Assembly (NCBI GenBank): GCA_902623395.1
Contig: CACNTN010000004.1
Location: 50,313 to 114,312 of the forward strand
Length of the DNA stretch: 64,000 nt
Source of the DNA: an uncultured Pelagibacteraceae bacterium
GTDB taxonomy: Bacteria > Pseudomonadota > Alphaproteobacteria > Pelagibacterales > Pelagibacteraceae
Reading direction: 5' to 3'
The notes beneath the pieces were generated by a model. The model was given only the letters and a program-made list of their open reading frames with translations. It was not told where the DNA came from and searched no databases. Positions 29,518 through 37,921 of this stretch are shown piece by piece (within the stretch, counting starts at the first letter, position 1; each line of letters begins with the position of its first letter). Position numbers and translations under genes: made by a program.

Positions 29518-31325
29518 TGTCAGATATAAAAAGAATACGTAATTTTTCTATAATTGCGCATATTGATCATGGTAAATCAACGATTGCAGATCGTATCATT
29601 CACAAATGTGGAGGTCTTTCTGATCGAGAAATGAAACAACAAGTTCTCGACTCAATGGATATTGAAAGAGAAAGAGGAATTACAATTAAAGCTCAAACTG
29701 TAAAGCTCAACTATAAGGCAAAAGATGGTGAAAATTATATATTAAATATTATCGATACTCCTGGCCACGTAGACTTTGGCTATGAAGTAAGTAGGTCTCT
29801 TTCAGCATGTGAGGGATCTCTTTTAATTGTTGATAGCACTCAAGGCGTAGAGGCTCAAACTTTAGCAAATGTTTATCAAGCTTTAGAGATTAATCATGAA
29901 GTTATACCAATTTTAAACAAAATTGATTTACCCGCTTCAGATATTGAAAAAACAAAAAAAGAAATAGAGGACGTTGTTGGAATTGAGACGGCTAACGCTA
30001 TTTCTTGTTCAGGAAAAACAGGAGAAGGAATTGATGAAATTTTAGAGGCGATTATTAACAAATTACCTGCTCCAAATGGGATTATTGATGAAAAATTAAA
30101 ATGTTTACTAGTTGATAGTTGGTATGACAGTTATCTCGGCGTAGTTATCCTAGTCAGAGTCATTAATGGTAAATTAAAAAAAAATATGAGAGTAAGATTA
30201 ATGTCTAACGATAGAGAATATGTGGTTGAAAAAGTAGGGGTATTCACACCCAAACCAAATGATATTGAAGAATTAAACTCTGGTGAAATTGGATTTATAA
30301 TTACAGGCATTAAATCTCTATTAGAAACAAAAGTTGGCGATACTATTTGTGATGCCAGTGCCCCAATTGACTCACCCCTGCCAGGTTTTAAACCAAGCAA
30401 ACCCGTAGTATTTTGTGGACTGTTCCCTGTCGATAGCTCTGAATATCAAAAATTAAAAGATGGGCTAGCAAAATTAAGACTAAATGATGCAAGTTTTTCA
30501 TACGAACCTGAGTCATCAAGCGCGCTAGGATTGGGTTTTAGGTGTGGTTTTTTAGGTTTACTACATTTAGAAATTATTACCGAGAGGCTTGAAAGGGAGT
30601 TTGATGTTAATTTAATCACAACAACTCCAGGAGTAATCTACAAAGTTCATAAAACTAAAGGTGAAGTTTTAGACTTACAAAATCCGTCAAACATGCCTGA
30701 CCCGTCTCAAATTGAAAAAATAGAAGAACCATGGATTAAATCAACAATTATTACTCCAGATGAATATTTAGGATCGATTATAAAAATTTGTCAGGATAAA
30801 AGAGGTATACAAACTAATTTGAGTTATTCAGGTAAAAGAGCAGTTTTATCATATGACTTGCCGCTTAACGAAGTTGTGTTTGATTTTAATGATAAACTGA
30901 AATCTATTTCTAGTGGATATGCCAGTTTTGATTATGAAATTTCTGGTTATAGGGAAGGGGATTTAGTTAAACTAGGTATCTTAGTAAATTCTGAGTCAGT
31001 TGATGCTTTAGCAATGATTATTCATAAAGATTTTGCACAAACGACAGGTAGACAAGTTTGTGAAAAATTAAAAGATTTAATACCAAGACATAATTTTATG
31101 ATACCGGTTCAAGCTGCAATTGGTGGTAAAATAGTTGCACGAGAGTCCATAAAAGGTTTTAAGAAAGATGTTTTGACGAAAATTCATGGTGGAGGCGCCA
31201 CTGATCGAAAAAGAAAACTCTTAGAAAAACAAAAAAGAGGTAAAGCAAGATCAAAACAATTTGGTAAAGTTGAGATTCCTCAAGAAGCCTTTATTGGAGT
31301 TTTAAAAATAAATAAAGATACATAA
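29517..31325 (+). CDS. lepA: Elongation factor 4
   Basis: 602 aa; [29 protein letters not shown]-terminal [20 protein letters not shown]. Confidence 0.98.
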   Translation: MSDIKRIRNFSIIAHIDHGKSTIADRIIHKCGGLSDREMKQQVLDSMDIERERGITIKAQTVKLNYKAKDGENYILNIIDTPGHVDFGYEVSRSLSACEGSLLIVDSTQGVEAQTLANVYQALEINHEVIPILNKIDLPASDIEKTKKEIEDVVGIETANAISCSGKTGEGIDEILEAIINKLPAPNGIIDEKLKCLLVDSWYDSYLGVVILVRVINGKLKKNMRVRLMSNDREYVVEKVGVFTPKPNDIEELNSGEIGFIITGIKSLLETKVGDTICDASAPIDSPLPGFKPSKPVVFCGLFPVDSSEYQKLKDGLAKLRLNDASFSYEPESSSALGLGFRCGFLGLLHLEIITERLEREFDVNLITTTPGVIYKVHKTKGEVLDLQNPSNMPDPSQIEKIEEPWIKSTIITPDEYLGSIIKICQDKRGIQTNLSYSGKRAVLSYDLPLNEVVFDFNDKLKSISSGYASFDYEISGYREGDLVKLGILVNSESVDALAMIIHKDFAQTTGRQVCEKLKDLIPRHNFMIPVQAAIGGKIVARESIKGFKKDVLTKIHGGGATDRKRKLLEKQKRGKARSKQFGKVEIPQEAFIGVLKINKDT

Positions 31326-32347
31326 TGAAAAAAAAATTGTTTATTTTCTCCAATGAAAGTATCTCTATCGAAGATAATAAATATTATTGTGATAATTTAG
31401 ATTTAAAATCAACACCTGAAGGTCTAAATAAAAAGTTTGAAGTTAATCTTCTTGGTAGAAAATCAATAAAAAAAAGATCTCATGAAATAAAGATTAAAAG
31501 AGTTAAAGTATTTAATAATATTTTTTCATATTTATCAGAGGTTAAGAGAGCATCAAAGAATAATGATTCTAAATTTTTAATCATTTCAATTTCCCCTTAC
31601 ACTTTTTTTATTTCTCTATTTATCAAAATTTTAGGACGAAAACCTATTGTTTATTTGAGAAGTGACGGCTATGGAGAATACAAGGCGATTCTTGGAAAAA
31701 TCGGTCCAATTTTTTATCATTTTATGTTTAGTATTACTGGGGCAATTTCAAATTTAATTAGTTGTAGAGACTATATTCTTCGAGGGAAAAAAGGAAAAAT
31801 TTTAAGCCCATCCCAACTCGACTCTGTTTGGCTAAGACAACCTAAAAATGGTGAGATTAAAAATTTTAAACTATTATATGTTGGGAGATTAAGAGTAGAA
31901 AAAGGAATCTACGCTCTATCTGAGTTGATTAGGAACAAAAGAGATATTTCATTAACAATAATTGGCGCGGAAACAGGAAGTTCTAATAGAATAAATCAAA
32001 GTAATATTAAAATCCTTCCTACACAAAGTAATAAAACTAAATTAATTAAATATTATGATGATCATAATATTTTTGTTTTACCATCTTTCACAGAGGGTCA
32101 TCCAATGGTTTTACTTGAGGCTCTAGCAAGAAGAAGACCAGTTGTTATTTTTGATGAAATTAAACATGTCATAGGTGATAAAAAAGGAATTTTTGTTACA
32201 AAAAGAAATTTTTTAAGTTTCCTAGGAACTTTAAATAACATTAAAAAAAATTATAAAAAAATTCAAAAAGATATGAAAAAAAATAAACTTCCGACAAACA
32301 AAGAGTTCTTAGAGAAATTTATAAAACTTATAGATGATTTTAATTAA
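31325..32347 (+). CDS. Glycosyltransferase (GT4-like)
   Basis: 340 aa; LLYVGRLRVEKGIYAL, VLPSFTEGHPMVLLEALARRRPVV. Confidence 0.85.
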   Translation: MKKKLFIFSNESISIEDNKYYCDNLDLKSTPEGLNKKFEVNLLGRKSIKKRSHEIKIKRVKVFNNIFSYLSEVKRASKNNDSKFLIISISPYTFFISLFIKILGRKPIVYLRSDGYGEYKAILGKIGPIFYHFMFSITGAISNLISCRDYILRGKKGKILSPSQLDSVWLRQPKNGEIKNFKLLYVGRLRVEKGIYALSELIRNKRDISLTIIGAETGSSNRINQSNIKILPTQSNKTKLIKYYDDHNIFVLPSFTEGHPMVLLEALARRRPVVIFDEIKHVIGDKKGIFVTKRNFLSFLGTLNNIKKNYKKIQKDMKKNKLPTNKEFLEKFIKLIDDFN

Positions 32348-32364
32348 GATAGAAAAATTTAAAA

Positions 32365-33063
32365 ATGAGCAATAAGACATTAGTTTTTACAGCTACTTAT
32401 AATGAGTCAGAAAATATCGAAAAATTTTTAGATATTGCACTCAAAGTTAGAAATATAGACTTGCTTATTATAGATGATAATTCACCTGATTTAACATTTA
32501 AAATAGTGGAAAATTATCAAAAAAAATTTCAAAATTTGTTTCTAATTAAAAGAGACACAAAATTAGGATTAGACACAGCTCATAAACTTAGCTTTGAGTT
32601 CGCAAAGAAAAATAATTATCAAAATCTCATTACACTTGATGCAGACTTATCACATGATCCTAATCAAATTGAAAAATTTATCTCAAATCTTGAAAATTAT
32701 CCTTTTGTAATTGGCTCAAGGTATATTGAGGGTGGTAAAAATAATATGAAATTATCAAGATTATTTTTAAGTTATTTTGGAAATAAATTGATCAAATTTA
32801 TTCTAAAAATTCCTTGTGAAGAATTTACTACATCGTTTAGAGGATTTAATCTCAACAAATTAAATAAATTTAATATTAATAATGTGCAGTCAAGAGGATA
32901 TAGTTTTTTTATGGAAACAATTTATTGGATTGATAAAGCTGGTTATGAAATTAAACAACTACCAATTATTTTTGAAGATAGAGATAAAGGCCGATCAAAA
33001 ATTTCAAAGGTTGAGTCATTTAGAACACTCAAAAATTTATTTATAATTAAAACTAGATATTAA
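32365..33063 (+). CDS. Polyprenol-phosphate glycosyltransferase family 2 (DPM1-like)
   Basis: 232 aa; TATYNESENIEKFL, LIIDDNSPD, TLDADLSHDPNQI, GSRYIEGG. Confidence 0.92.
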   Translation: MSNKTLVFTATYNESENIEKFLDIALKVRNIDLLIIDDNSPDLTFKIVENYQKKFQNLFLIKRDTKLGLDTAHKLSFEFAKKNNYQNLITLDADLSHDPNQIEKFISNLENYPFVIGSRYIEGGKNNMKLSRLFLSYFGNKLIKFILKIPCEEFTTSFRGFNLNKLNKFNINNVQSRGYSFFMETIYWIDKAGYEIKQLPIIFEDRDKGRSKISKVESFRTLKNLFIIKTRY

Positions 33064-34308
33064 ATGAAAAAATTTATGAATGAAAAAAACTATTATCTTG
33101 CAGGTATGGTTTTATATATTTTTTTTTCAATTTCCATTTTTTTTGGTCTTTTAATTAATGAGGATGCATCTGGAAAAGGTACCTCGAATGATTTCAAAAA
33201 TACTTGGGAGTATGTATTATTATTAAAAGAAAATTATTTTATCGATAGCTCTGAGTGGACAAGACTTTTACCTTTTCATTATATTTTTTTGTCAATTCTT
33301 TACGAATTACTAGGAAGTGAATTTTTAGTAAGAGTATTATTTTGCATTTTTTCCCTATTCATACCTTTCATTTTTTATAAAAACTTAAGATTAAAATTTA
33401 AAGATATAAATAAGGGAAAGTTGCTTATTCTAGCTTCTATAATTTTTATTTTACCTTATTTTAGGTCTTCTGCTATTTGGCCCAATCCCCATATTACAGC
33501 AATTTTTTTTTTATTGTTTTCAGTTTATTTTTTTCAGAAATGGTATCAACTTAAAGTAAAGAAAATAAATTTAAACTTTATTTTACATTTAATTTTTTTA
33601 GCATTAACAGTTTATACTAGAAGATATTATGTTTTCTTTTTTCTATATTATTTTTTAATTTATTTTAAATATTTAAATTTTAAAGATTTTGTAATTACCT
33701 CCCTTTTTGTTTTATTGTTGTCTATTCCTGGTTTCATTCTCATTATAAATTTTCCTTTTTATCTAGACTCTACAGGATATAATTTAAAATTTTATAATAC
33801 TTTTTTAATTATAAACTCAATTTTTTTTTTTTATATTATTTCCTTTATAGATTTAGAAACATTGAAATTGAGTAATTTCCGAGCGAAATTGATTTTATGT
33901 TTAAGTATAATTTTGACTATCATATTGTCTTATTTTTTTGATTATGATCCAAAGCTCGGTGGAGGTTATATTATGAAACTTTCAAATATATTTTTAGGAA
34001 GTAATTACCTTTTTTACCTATCTTCAATTTTAGGGTTATATTTGATGAGTAAAACTTTTTTTAACAATAAAAATAGTTCTTTTCTAATAATCTTAATCTT
34101 TTTTATATTTAGCAATAATTATATGTTCCAAAAATATTTTGAGCCATTATGGCTAATAATTTTCTTTCTCATACTAGATTTAAATTTCGTTAAAAAATTT
34201 TTGAGAAGTAATTTTCAAATTTTCATAGTTTTGTTTTATTTTTCAATATATTCTATCACTGCTTTGATAAATAGTTTTTATTCAATCTCTATTAATCACT
34301 TTTGGTAG
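33064..34308 (+). CDS. Polytopic membrane protein, probable glycosyltransferase/mannosyltransferase-like
   Basis: 414 aa with many hydrophobic segments, next to GT2/GT4 genes. Confidence 0.5.
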   Translation: MKKFMNEKNYYLAGMVLYIFFSISIFFGLLINEDASGKGTSNDFKNTWEYVLLLKENYFIDSSEWTRLLPFHYIFLSILYELLGSEFLVRVLFCIFSLFIPFIFYKNLRLKFKDINKGKLLILASIIFILPYFRSSAIWPNPHITAIFFLLFSVYFFQKWYQLKVKKINLNFILHLIFLALTVYTRRYYVFFFLYYFLIYFKYLNFKDFVITSLFVLLLSIPGFILIINFPFYLDSTGYNLKFYNTFLIINSIFFFYIISFIDLETLKLSNFRAKLILCLSIILTIILSYFFDYDPKLGGGYIMKLSNIFLGSNYLFYLSSILGLYLMSKTFFNNKNSSFLIILIFFIFSNNYMFQKYFEPLWLIIFFLILDLNFVKKFLRSNFQIFIVLFYFSIYSITALINSFYSISINHFW

Positions 34309-34324
34309 GTATACATTGTTTTAA

Positions 34325-34414
34325 GGAGAGGTGGCCGAGTGGTTGAAGGCGCACGCTTGGAAAGCGTGTAAACGGGAAACCGTTTCGAGGGTTCGAATCC
34401 CTCTCTCTCCGCCA
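34325..34414 (+). tRNA. tRNA-Ser (anticodon GGA), CCA encoded
   Basis: GGAGAGGTGGCCGAGTGGTTGAAGGCGCACGCTTGGAAAGCGTGTAAACGGGAAACCGTTTCGAGGGTTCGAATCCCTCTCTCTCCGCCA; long variable arm, GGA anticodon. Confidence 0.97.
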
Positions 34415-34479
34415 TTAATTTAACCCAAATAGGACATCGACTACTTTAGTTAGATTTTGATTGATCTATAAATAAATTT

Positions 34480-36291
34480 TTGATGATGAAATTACTTAAA
34501 ATATTTTTAATCTTTATTTATTTGACATCGCTAAGGCAAGTTAACGCTGCCAATATAACAGGCGCCAACACAATAAATAGTGATTCAACTACCCAACAAG
34601 TTTACAATGCAGATGATACTTCATTAACAATCACAAATTCTTCGACTCTTTCAAGAACTGGACAGGCACCAGTTAATATAAATGGAAAGGATGATGGCAC
34701 CTTAACAATAAACTCTGGCTCATCAATTACGGCGACTTCTCATAATACCGTTCAAGGAAAAGACCAGGCTGGGTTAACTGTAACTAACTCAGGAACAATT
34801 AGCTCTGGTGGATCTAAAGCAATTAATTTATTAAATGCTCAGAACTCAACCGTAACTAATAATTCTGGAGGAATAATAAAAAGTAATACTAACACTGTAA
34901 CTCTTACAGAAAATTCAGGAACGGGTAATAATGTAACAATTAATAACTCAGGACAGATCTTTTCCGAAGCTGTTAGCTCAGGAACAACTAATAATAATGC
35001 TGTAAAATCTGAGGACGATACAAACAATATGACTCTTATAAATAATGTTGGGGGCCATATATATAACAATAATTCCTCTGCGACAGCTTTACAACAAGCA
35101 ACAGTTTTTATTGCAGCCGAGGACACCGCAACTTTGACTAACAGTGGAAAAATAGAAAATAAAGCAGGTCCAGAAAATTGGGCTATTGGAATAGCAGGAA
35201 GTGGAGTAACTGTAACTCTTAAAGACGCAGGAAAGGTAATTGGTAAAATTAATGTAGCTGACTCAGGTCATACTATAAGGTTACAACATGGAGCCGGACA
35301 AGCTTACTACTACGACATTACTGGAAATGGCACTTACACTTTGCAAGATTTAGATGGTAATCCAGTTGTTAAAGGTTCAGCAGGATCTATTGGTCAAGGT
35401 GGAAATGAAATGGTAGATGAGGAACTAGGATATAAATCATTAAGCCTAAGAAAATCTCTTACAAGATATCAACAAAGTGATGAATTTTCTGAAAGAGATA
35501 AGGGATGGGGTGAGATCACAACGTCTTTTTTAAAAAGAGATGGAGATAATAGCACTTTAGCACTGGATAACGAAAAAATAGGTATAGGAGCAAATATTTT
35601 TGAACCAATTTCAAATAATAAAACTTTAATTTTGTCTTTTGAAACTAGTTTGCAAAATATTTCCAAAAATCATGACATTAATAAGTTTAGCTTTTTAACA
35701 GGAATGAATTTTGACAAAATTGAAATTAGTGAAGGTGTAAATTCAGAGATATATTTTTTAGGTGGTGCTAGTTTTAATAAAAGTGACAGAAATATTTTAA
35801 CAAATACTACATCAACTGGATTACTAGATATATCTGATGAATATATGAGTTATGAGGCTTTAATTGGAAACAAGATAATTTTTAACAACTTATTACCTGA
35901 TCTAAGTTTTAATTTTGGTTATTCACACACACCGTCTCATGAAGAAAGTAAATTTTACAAGTGGGAAGATAGAGATGTTTATAACGGATCTTTAGCTCTA
36001 AGTAATGAACATCAAATTTTAAAAGATAATAAAAAGAATATCTATTTTTCTTGGATAGCGGATGCCAGAACAATATTAGACGATAATGTGCAAATCTTTT
36101 ATGTAAATGGTACAAAAGGATCTTATACTCAGAACAATGATTTAAAGACTGAATTTAGTTTATCTGCTGGTTTAAATTATAATTACAATTTTTCAAAAAA
36201 TAGTAAATTTTCAATGAGTCTTGATGGACTTCAAACATCCCAAGACACAAGCGGTATTAAAGCAAATTTAAAATATAGTCACAAGTTTTAG
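34480..36291 (+). CDS. Autotransporter-like secreted protein: signal peptide, Ser/Thr/Asn-rich beta-helix-type repeats, C-terminal beta-barrel
   Basis: 603 aa; N-terminal MKLLKIFLIFIYLTSLRQVNAA, repeats of TLTNSGTI/VTNSGGI type, C-terminal barrel-like alternation ending ...NLKYSHKF. Confidence 0.75.
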   Translation: MMMKLLKIFLIFIYLTSLRQVNAANITGANTINSDSTTQQVYNADDTSLTITNSSTLSRTGQAPVNINGKDDGTLTINSGSSITATSHNTVQGKDQAGLTVTNSGTISSGGSKAINLLNAQNSTVTNNSGGIIKSNTNTVTLTENSGTGNNVTINNSGQIFSEAVSSGTTNNNAVKSEDDTNNMTLINNVGGHIYNNNSSATALQQATVFIAAEDTATLTNSGKIENKAGPENWAIGIAGSGVTVTLKDAGKVIGKINVADSGHTIRLQHGAGQAYYYDITGNGTYTLQDLDGNPVVKGSAGSIGQGGNEMVDEELGYKSLSLRKSLTRYQQSDEFSERDKGWGEITTSFLKRDGDNSTLALDNEKIGIGANIFEPISNNKTLILSFETSLQNISKNHDINKFSFLTGMNFDKIEISEGVNSEIYFLGGASFNKSDRNILTNTTSTGLLDISDEYMSYEALIGNKIIFNNLLPDLSFNFGYSHTPSHEESKFYKWEDRDVYNGSLALSNEHQILKDNKKNIYFSWIADARTILDDNVQIFYVNGTKGSYTQNNDLKTEFSLSAGLNYNYNFSKNSKFSMSLDGLQTSQDTSGIKANLKYSHKF

Positions 36292-36295
36292 AGAT

Positions 36296-36357
36296 GCGCA
36301 CGCTTGGAAAGCGTGTAAACGAGTAACCGTTTTGAGGGTTCGAGCCCCTCTCTCCGC
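36296..36357 (+). pseudogene. Partial tRNA-Ser(GGA) copy (anticodon arm to 3' acceptor strand), second att-like repeat
   Basis: GCGCACGCTTGGAAAGCGTGTAAACG identical to 34349-34374, followed by diverged variable arm, T-arm (GAGGG-TTCGAGC-CCCTC) and 3' end; no D-arm or 5' acceptor strand. Confidence 0.85.
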
Positions 36358-36368
36358 TATCTAAAAAA

Positions 36369-36460
36369 GACTCATAATGCACACATAAAAAGAGTTAATG
36401 GCTTGTAAAACGAGTTCATTATGAGTCGTTAGGTTCCTTTTCTAGTGTCGGCAGACTCAT
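36369..36460 (+). promoter_or_regulatory. Leader region with mutually exclusive inverted repeats
   Basis: GACTCATAATG (36369-36379) pairs with CATTATGAGTC (36417-36427); the same ATGAGTC can also pair with GACTCAT at 36454-36460. Confidence 0.4.
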
Positions 36461-36484
36461 GAAATGATAAAAGTGCGTAATTCA

Positions 36485-36503
36485 AAACGAATATGATTCG
36501 TTT
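36485..36503 (+). promoter_or_regulatory. Perfect 8-bp dyad (operator, or weak terminator/hairpin)
   Basis: AAACGAAT-ATG-ATTCGTTT followed by CGATTTTTTATT, upstream of the 36536 ORF. Confidence 0.4.
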
Positions 36504-36535
36504 CGATTTTTTATTAATAAAAAAAGGGGGATAAC

Positions 36536-36751
36536 ATGAAAGCAATCTCAGGATTAACTTCAATGTTTGACAGCTTAACAAAAGTAGTAGTTTCATTACT
36601 TGCGTTAGGTATCGCTGTAAGCCTACTTGGTGGAAACGTTCCATTCGTAGGTGAAATAGCTGGTAACATTATTGGTTTAGTACAATCTTTAGGTGATGCA
36701 GGTATAGTTGGGTTAATCGCAGCTATTATCATCCTAAACTTGTTTAAGTAA
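36536..36751 (+). CDS. 71-aa hydrophobic small membrane protein (paralog 1)
   Basis: MKAISGLTSMFDSLTKVVVSLLALGIAVSLLGGNVPFVGEIAGNIIGLVQSLGDAGIVGLIAAIIILNLFK; GGGGG Shine-Dalgarno-like tract 6 nt upstream. Confidence 0.8.
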   Translation: MKAISGLTSMFDSLTKVVVSLLALGIAVSLLGGNVPFVGEIAGNIIGLVQSLGDAGIVGLIAAIIILNLFK

Positions 36752-36791
36752 TAAACAACTAAGGCTACTTCCCTCGAATTAGCTTTTTAAA

Positions 36792-36823
36792 TAGTCGCCC
36801 TAAGTTTATAGTTAGGGCGGCTA
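36792..36823 (+). repeat. Strong intercistronic hairpin between the two paralogs
   Basis: TAGTCGCCCTAA-gtttatag-TTAGGGCGGCTA, 12-bp stem with one G-T; no U-tract on the + strand. Confidence 0.7.
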
Positions 36824-36839
36824 AAAAAAGGAAAAAATT

Positions 36840-37076
36840 ATGCTAAATTGGGTTTCAACACTAACAAAATATTTAAATAAATTTTTAGAATTAGGAATAT
36901 TGTTATTAGCAGTTTCAGTAATTGCAGAGATTATTTTTGGACCAAATGTAGCTTTTTTTGGTTCTCAAGTAACAAAAAATTTAATTAATTTACTTAATGC
37001 ACTAGGTGAACAAGGAATAGCAGCTTTAATAATAGTCTTTGCTGTAATTTTTGCTTATAGGAAAATATTAAAATAA
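36840..37076 (+). CDS. 78-aa hydrophobic small membrane protein (paralog 2)
   Basis: MLNWVSTLTKYLNKFLELGILLLAVSVIAEIIFGPNVAFFGSQVTKNLINLLNALGEQGIAALIIVFAVIFAYRKILK aligns along its length with 36536-36751. Confidence 0.8.
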   Translation: MLNWVSTLTKYLNKFLELGILLLAVSVIAEIIFGPNVAFFGSQVTKNLINLLNALGEQGIAALIIVFAVIFAYRKILK

Positions 37077-37147
37077 AACTTATTTTAATATCCACATACA
37101 ACTAAAAAGAGTCTTAATTAATTTTTAAGAATCGCTTAAATATACTT

Positions 37148-37182
37148 AGGGCAGTGGAGGGAGACTGAAGCTGCCTTTTTTA
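37148..37182 (+). terminator. Rho-independent terminator for the small-protein pair
   Basis: GGCAG...CTGCC stem followed by TTTTTT. Confidence 0.6.
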
Positions 37183-37183
37183 T

Positions 37184-37921
37184 TTATAGCCTTTTAATTC
37201 CTATCACCTTTAGTTTTGCAGTTCGGGCTATTAAATCTATGGTTTGATTTATTTCCATTATCACTGTTTTCTTCATAGGACCATAAGCATGAATTAGTTT
37301 TTGCTTTGAAAGAGCCACTGCTACATGGCCATTCCAATAAATAATATCATTTTTTTTTATATTTTTTAATTTTATGTTTTTTTTGAAATATTTGACTTGA
37401 TCCTTGGCATCTCTTGGGCAAAATTTATTATTAAAATTTAAAAATACTTGCACAAGCGCTGAACAGTCAATTCCTTTAAAAGATTTGCCACCCCATTTAT
37501 ACTTAACATCTTTAAATGAAGTTATCCTTTTAAAGGGATTTTTTTCTTTAAAAGAAATAGGTTTTACATCTGATTTATTAATCCACCCATTAGCAATTTT
37601 TAAAAATTTTGAATTATTTCCTATAACTCTTATTTTAGAACCGTACGTAATTTCATTCTTTTTAACTTTATTAGGAAATTTAAAAATTTTTGCTTTTAAA
37701 CAATTTACTTTATGAGTTGGTTTTAAAAAATTAGAATATTTTTTATTTTTAATGTATCCTTTATAATTATCTTCTTTAATTTTTATTTTAAGCCATTTTT
37801 TTGATTTTTTAAAAATTGAAAAACTATCTCCGTATATCATCTGAGTTATAGTTTCAGATTTAGTAGAAGGTTTTTTATAAAGATTTATTTCTGGATAGAT
37901 ATTAGTGAAATATTTAGTCAT
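37184..37921 (-). CDS. NlpC/P60 family peptidoglycan hydrolase with bacterial SH3 domains
   Basis: 245 aa; KWGGKSFKGIDCSALVQVFL, NDIIYWNGHVAVALS, HAYGPMKKTVI. Confidence 0.9.
   Translation of the reverse strand: MTKYFTNIYPEINLYKKPSTKSETITQMIYGDSFSIFKKSKKWLKIKIKEDNYKGYIKNKKYSNFLKPTHKVNCLKAKIFKFPNKVKKNEITYGSKIRVIGNNSKFLKIANGWINKSDVKPISFKEKNPFKRITSFKDVKYKWGGKSFKGIDCSALVQVFLNFNNKFCPRDAKDQVKYFKKNIKLKNIKKNDIIYWNGHVAVALSKQKLIHAYGPMKKTVIMEINQTIDLIARTAKLKVIGIKRL

Noticed and set aside
34839-35126. 95-aa - strand ORF within the autotransporter gene
   Set aside because: Low-complexity antisense of repeat-coding sequence.
36429-36732. Two - strand ORFs (36429-36644, 36514-36732)
   Set aside because: Mutually overlapping and antisense to the better-supported 71-aa small protein with RBS and paralog.
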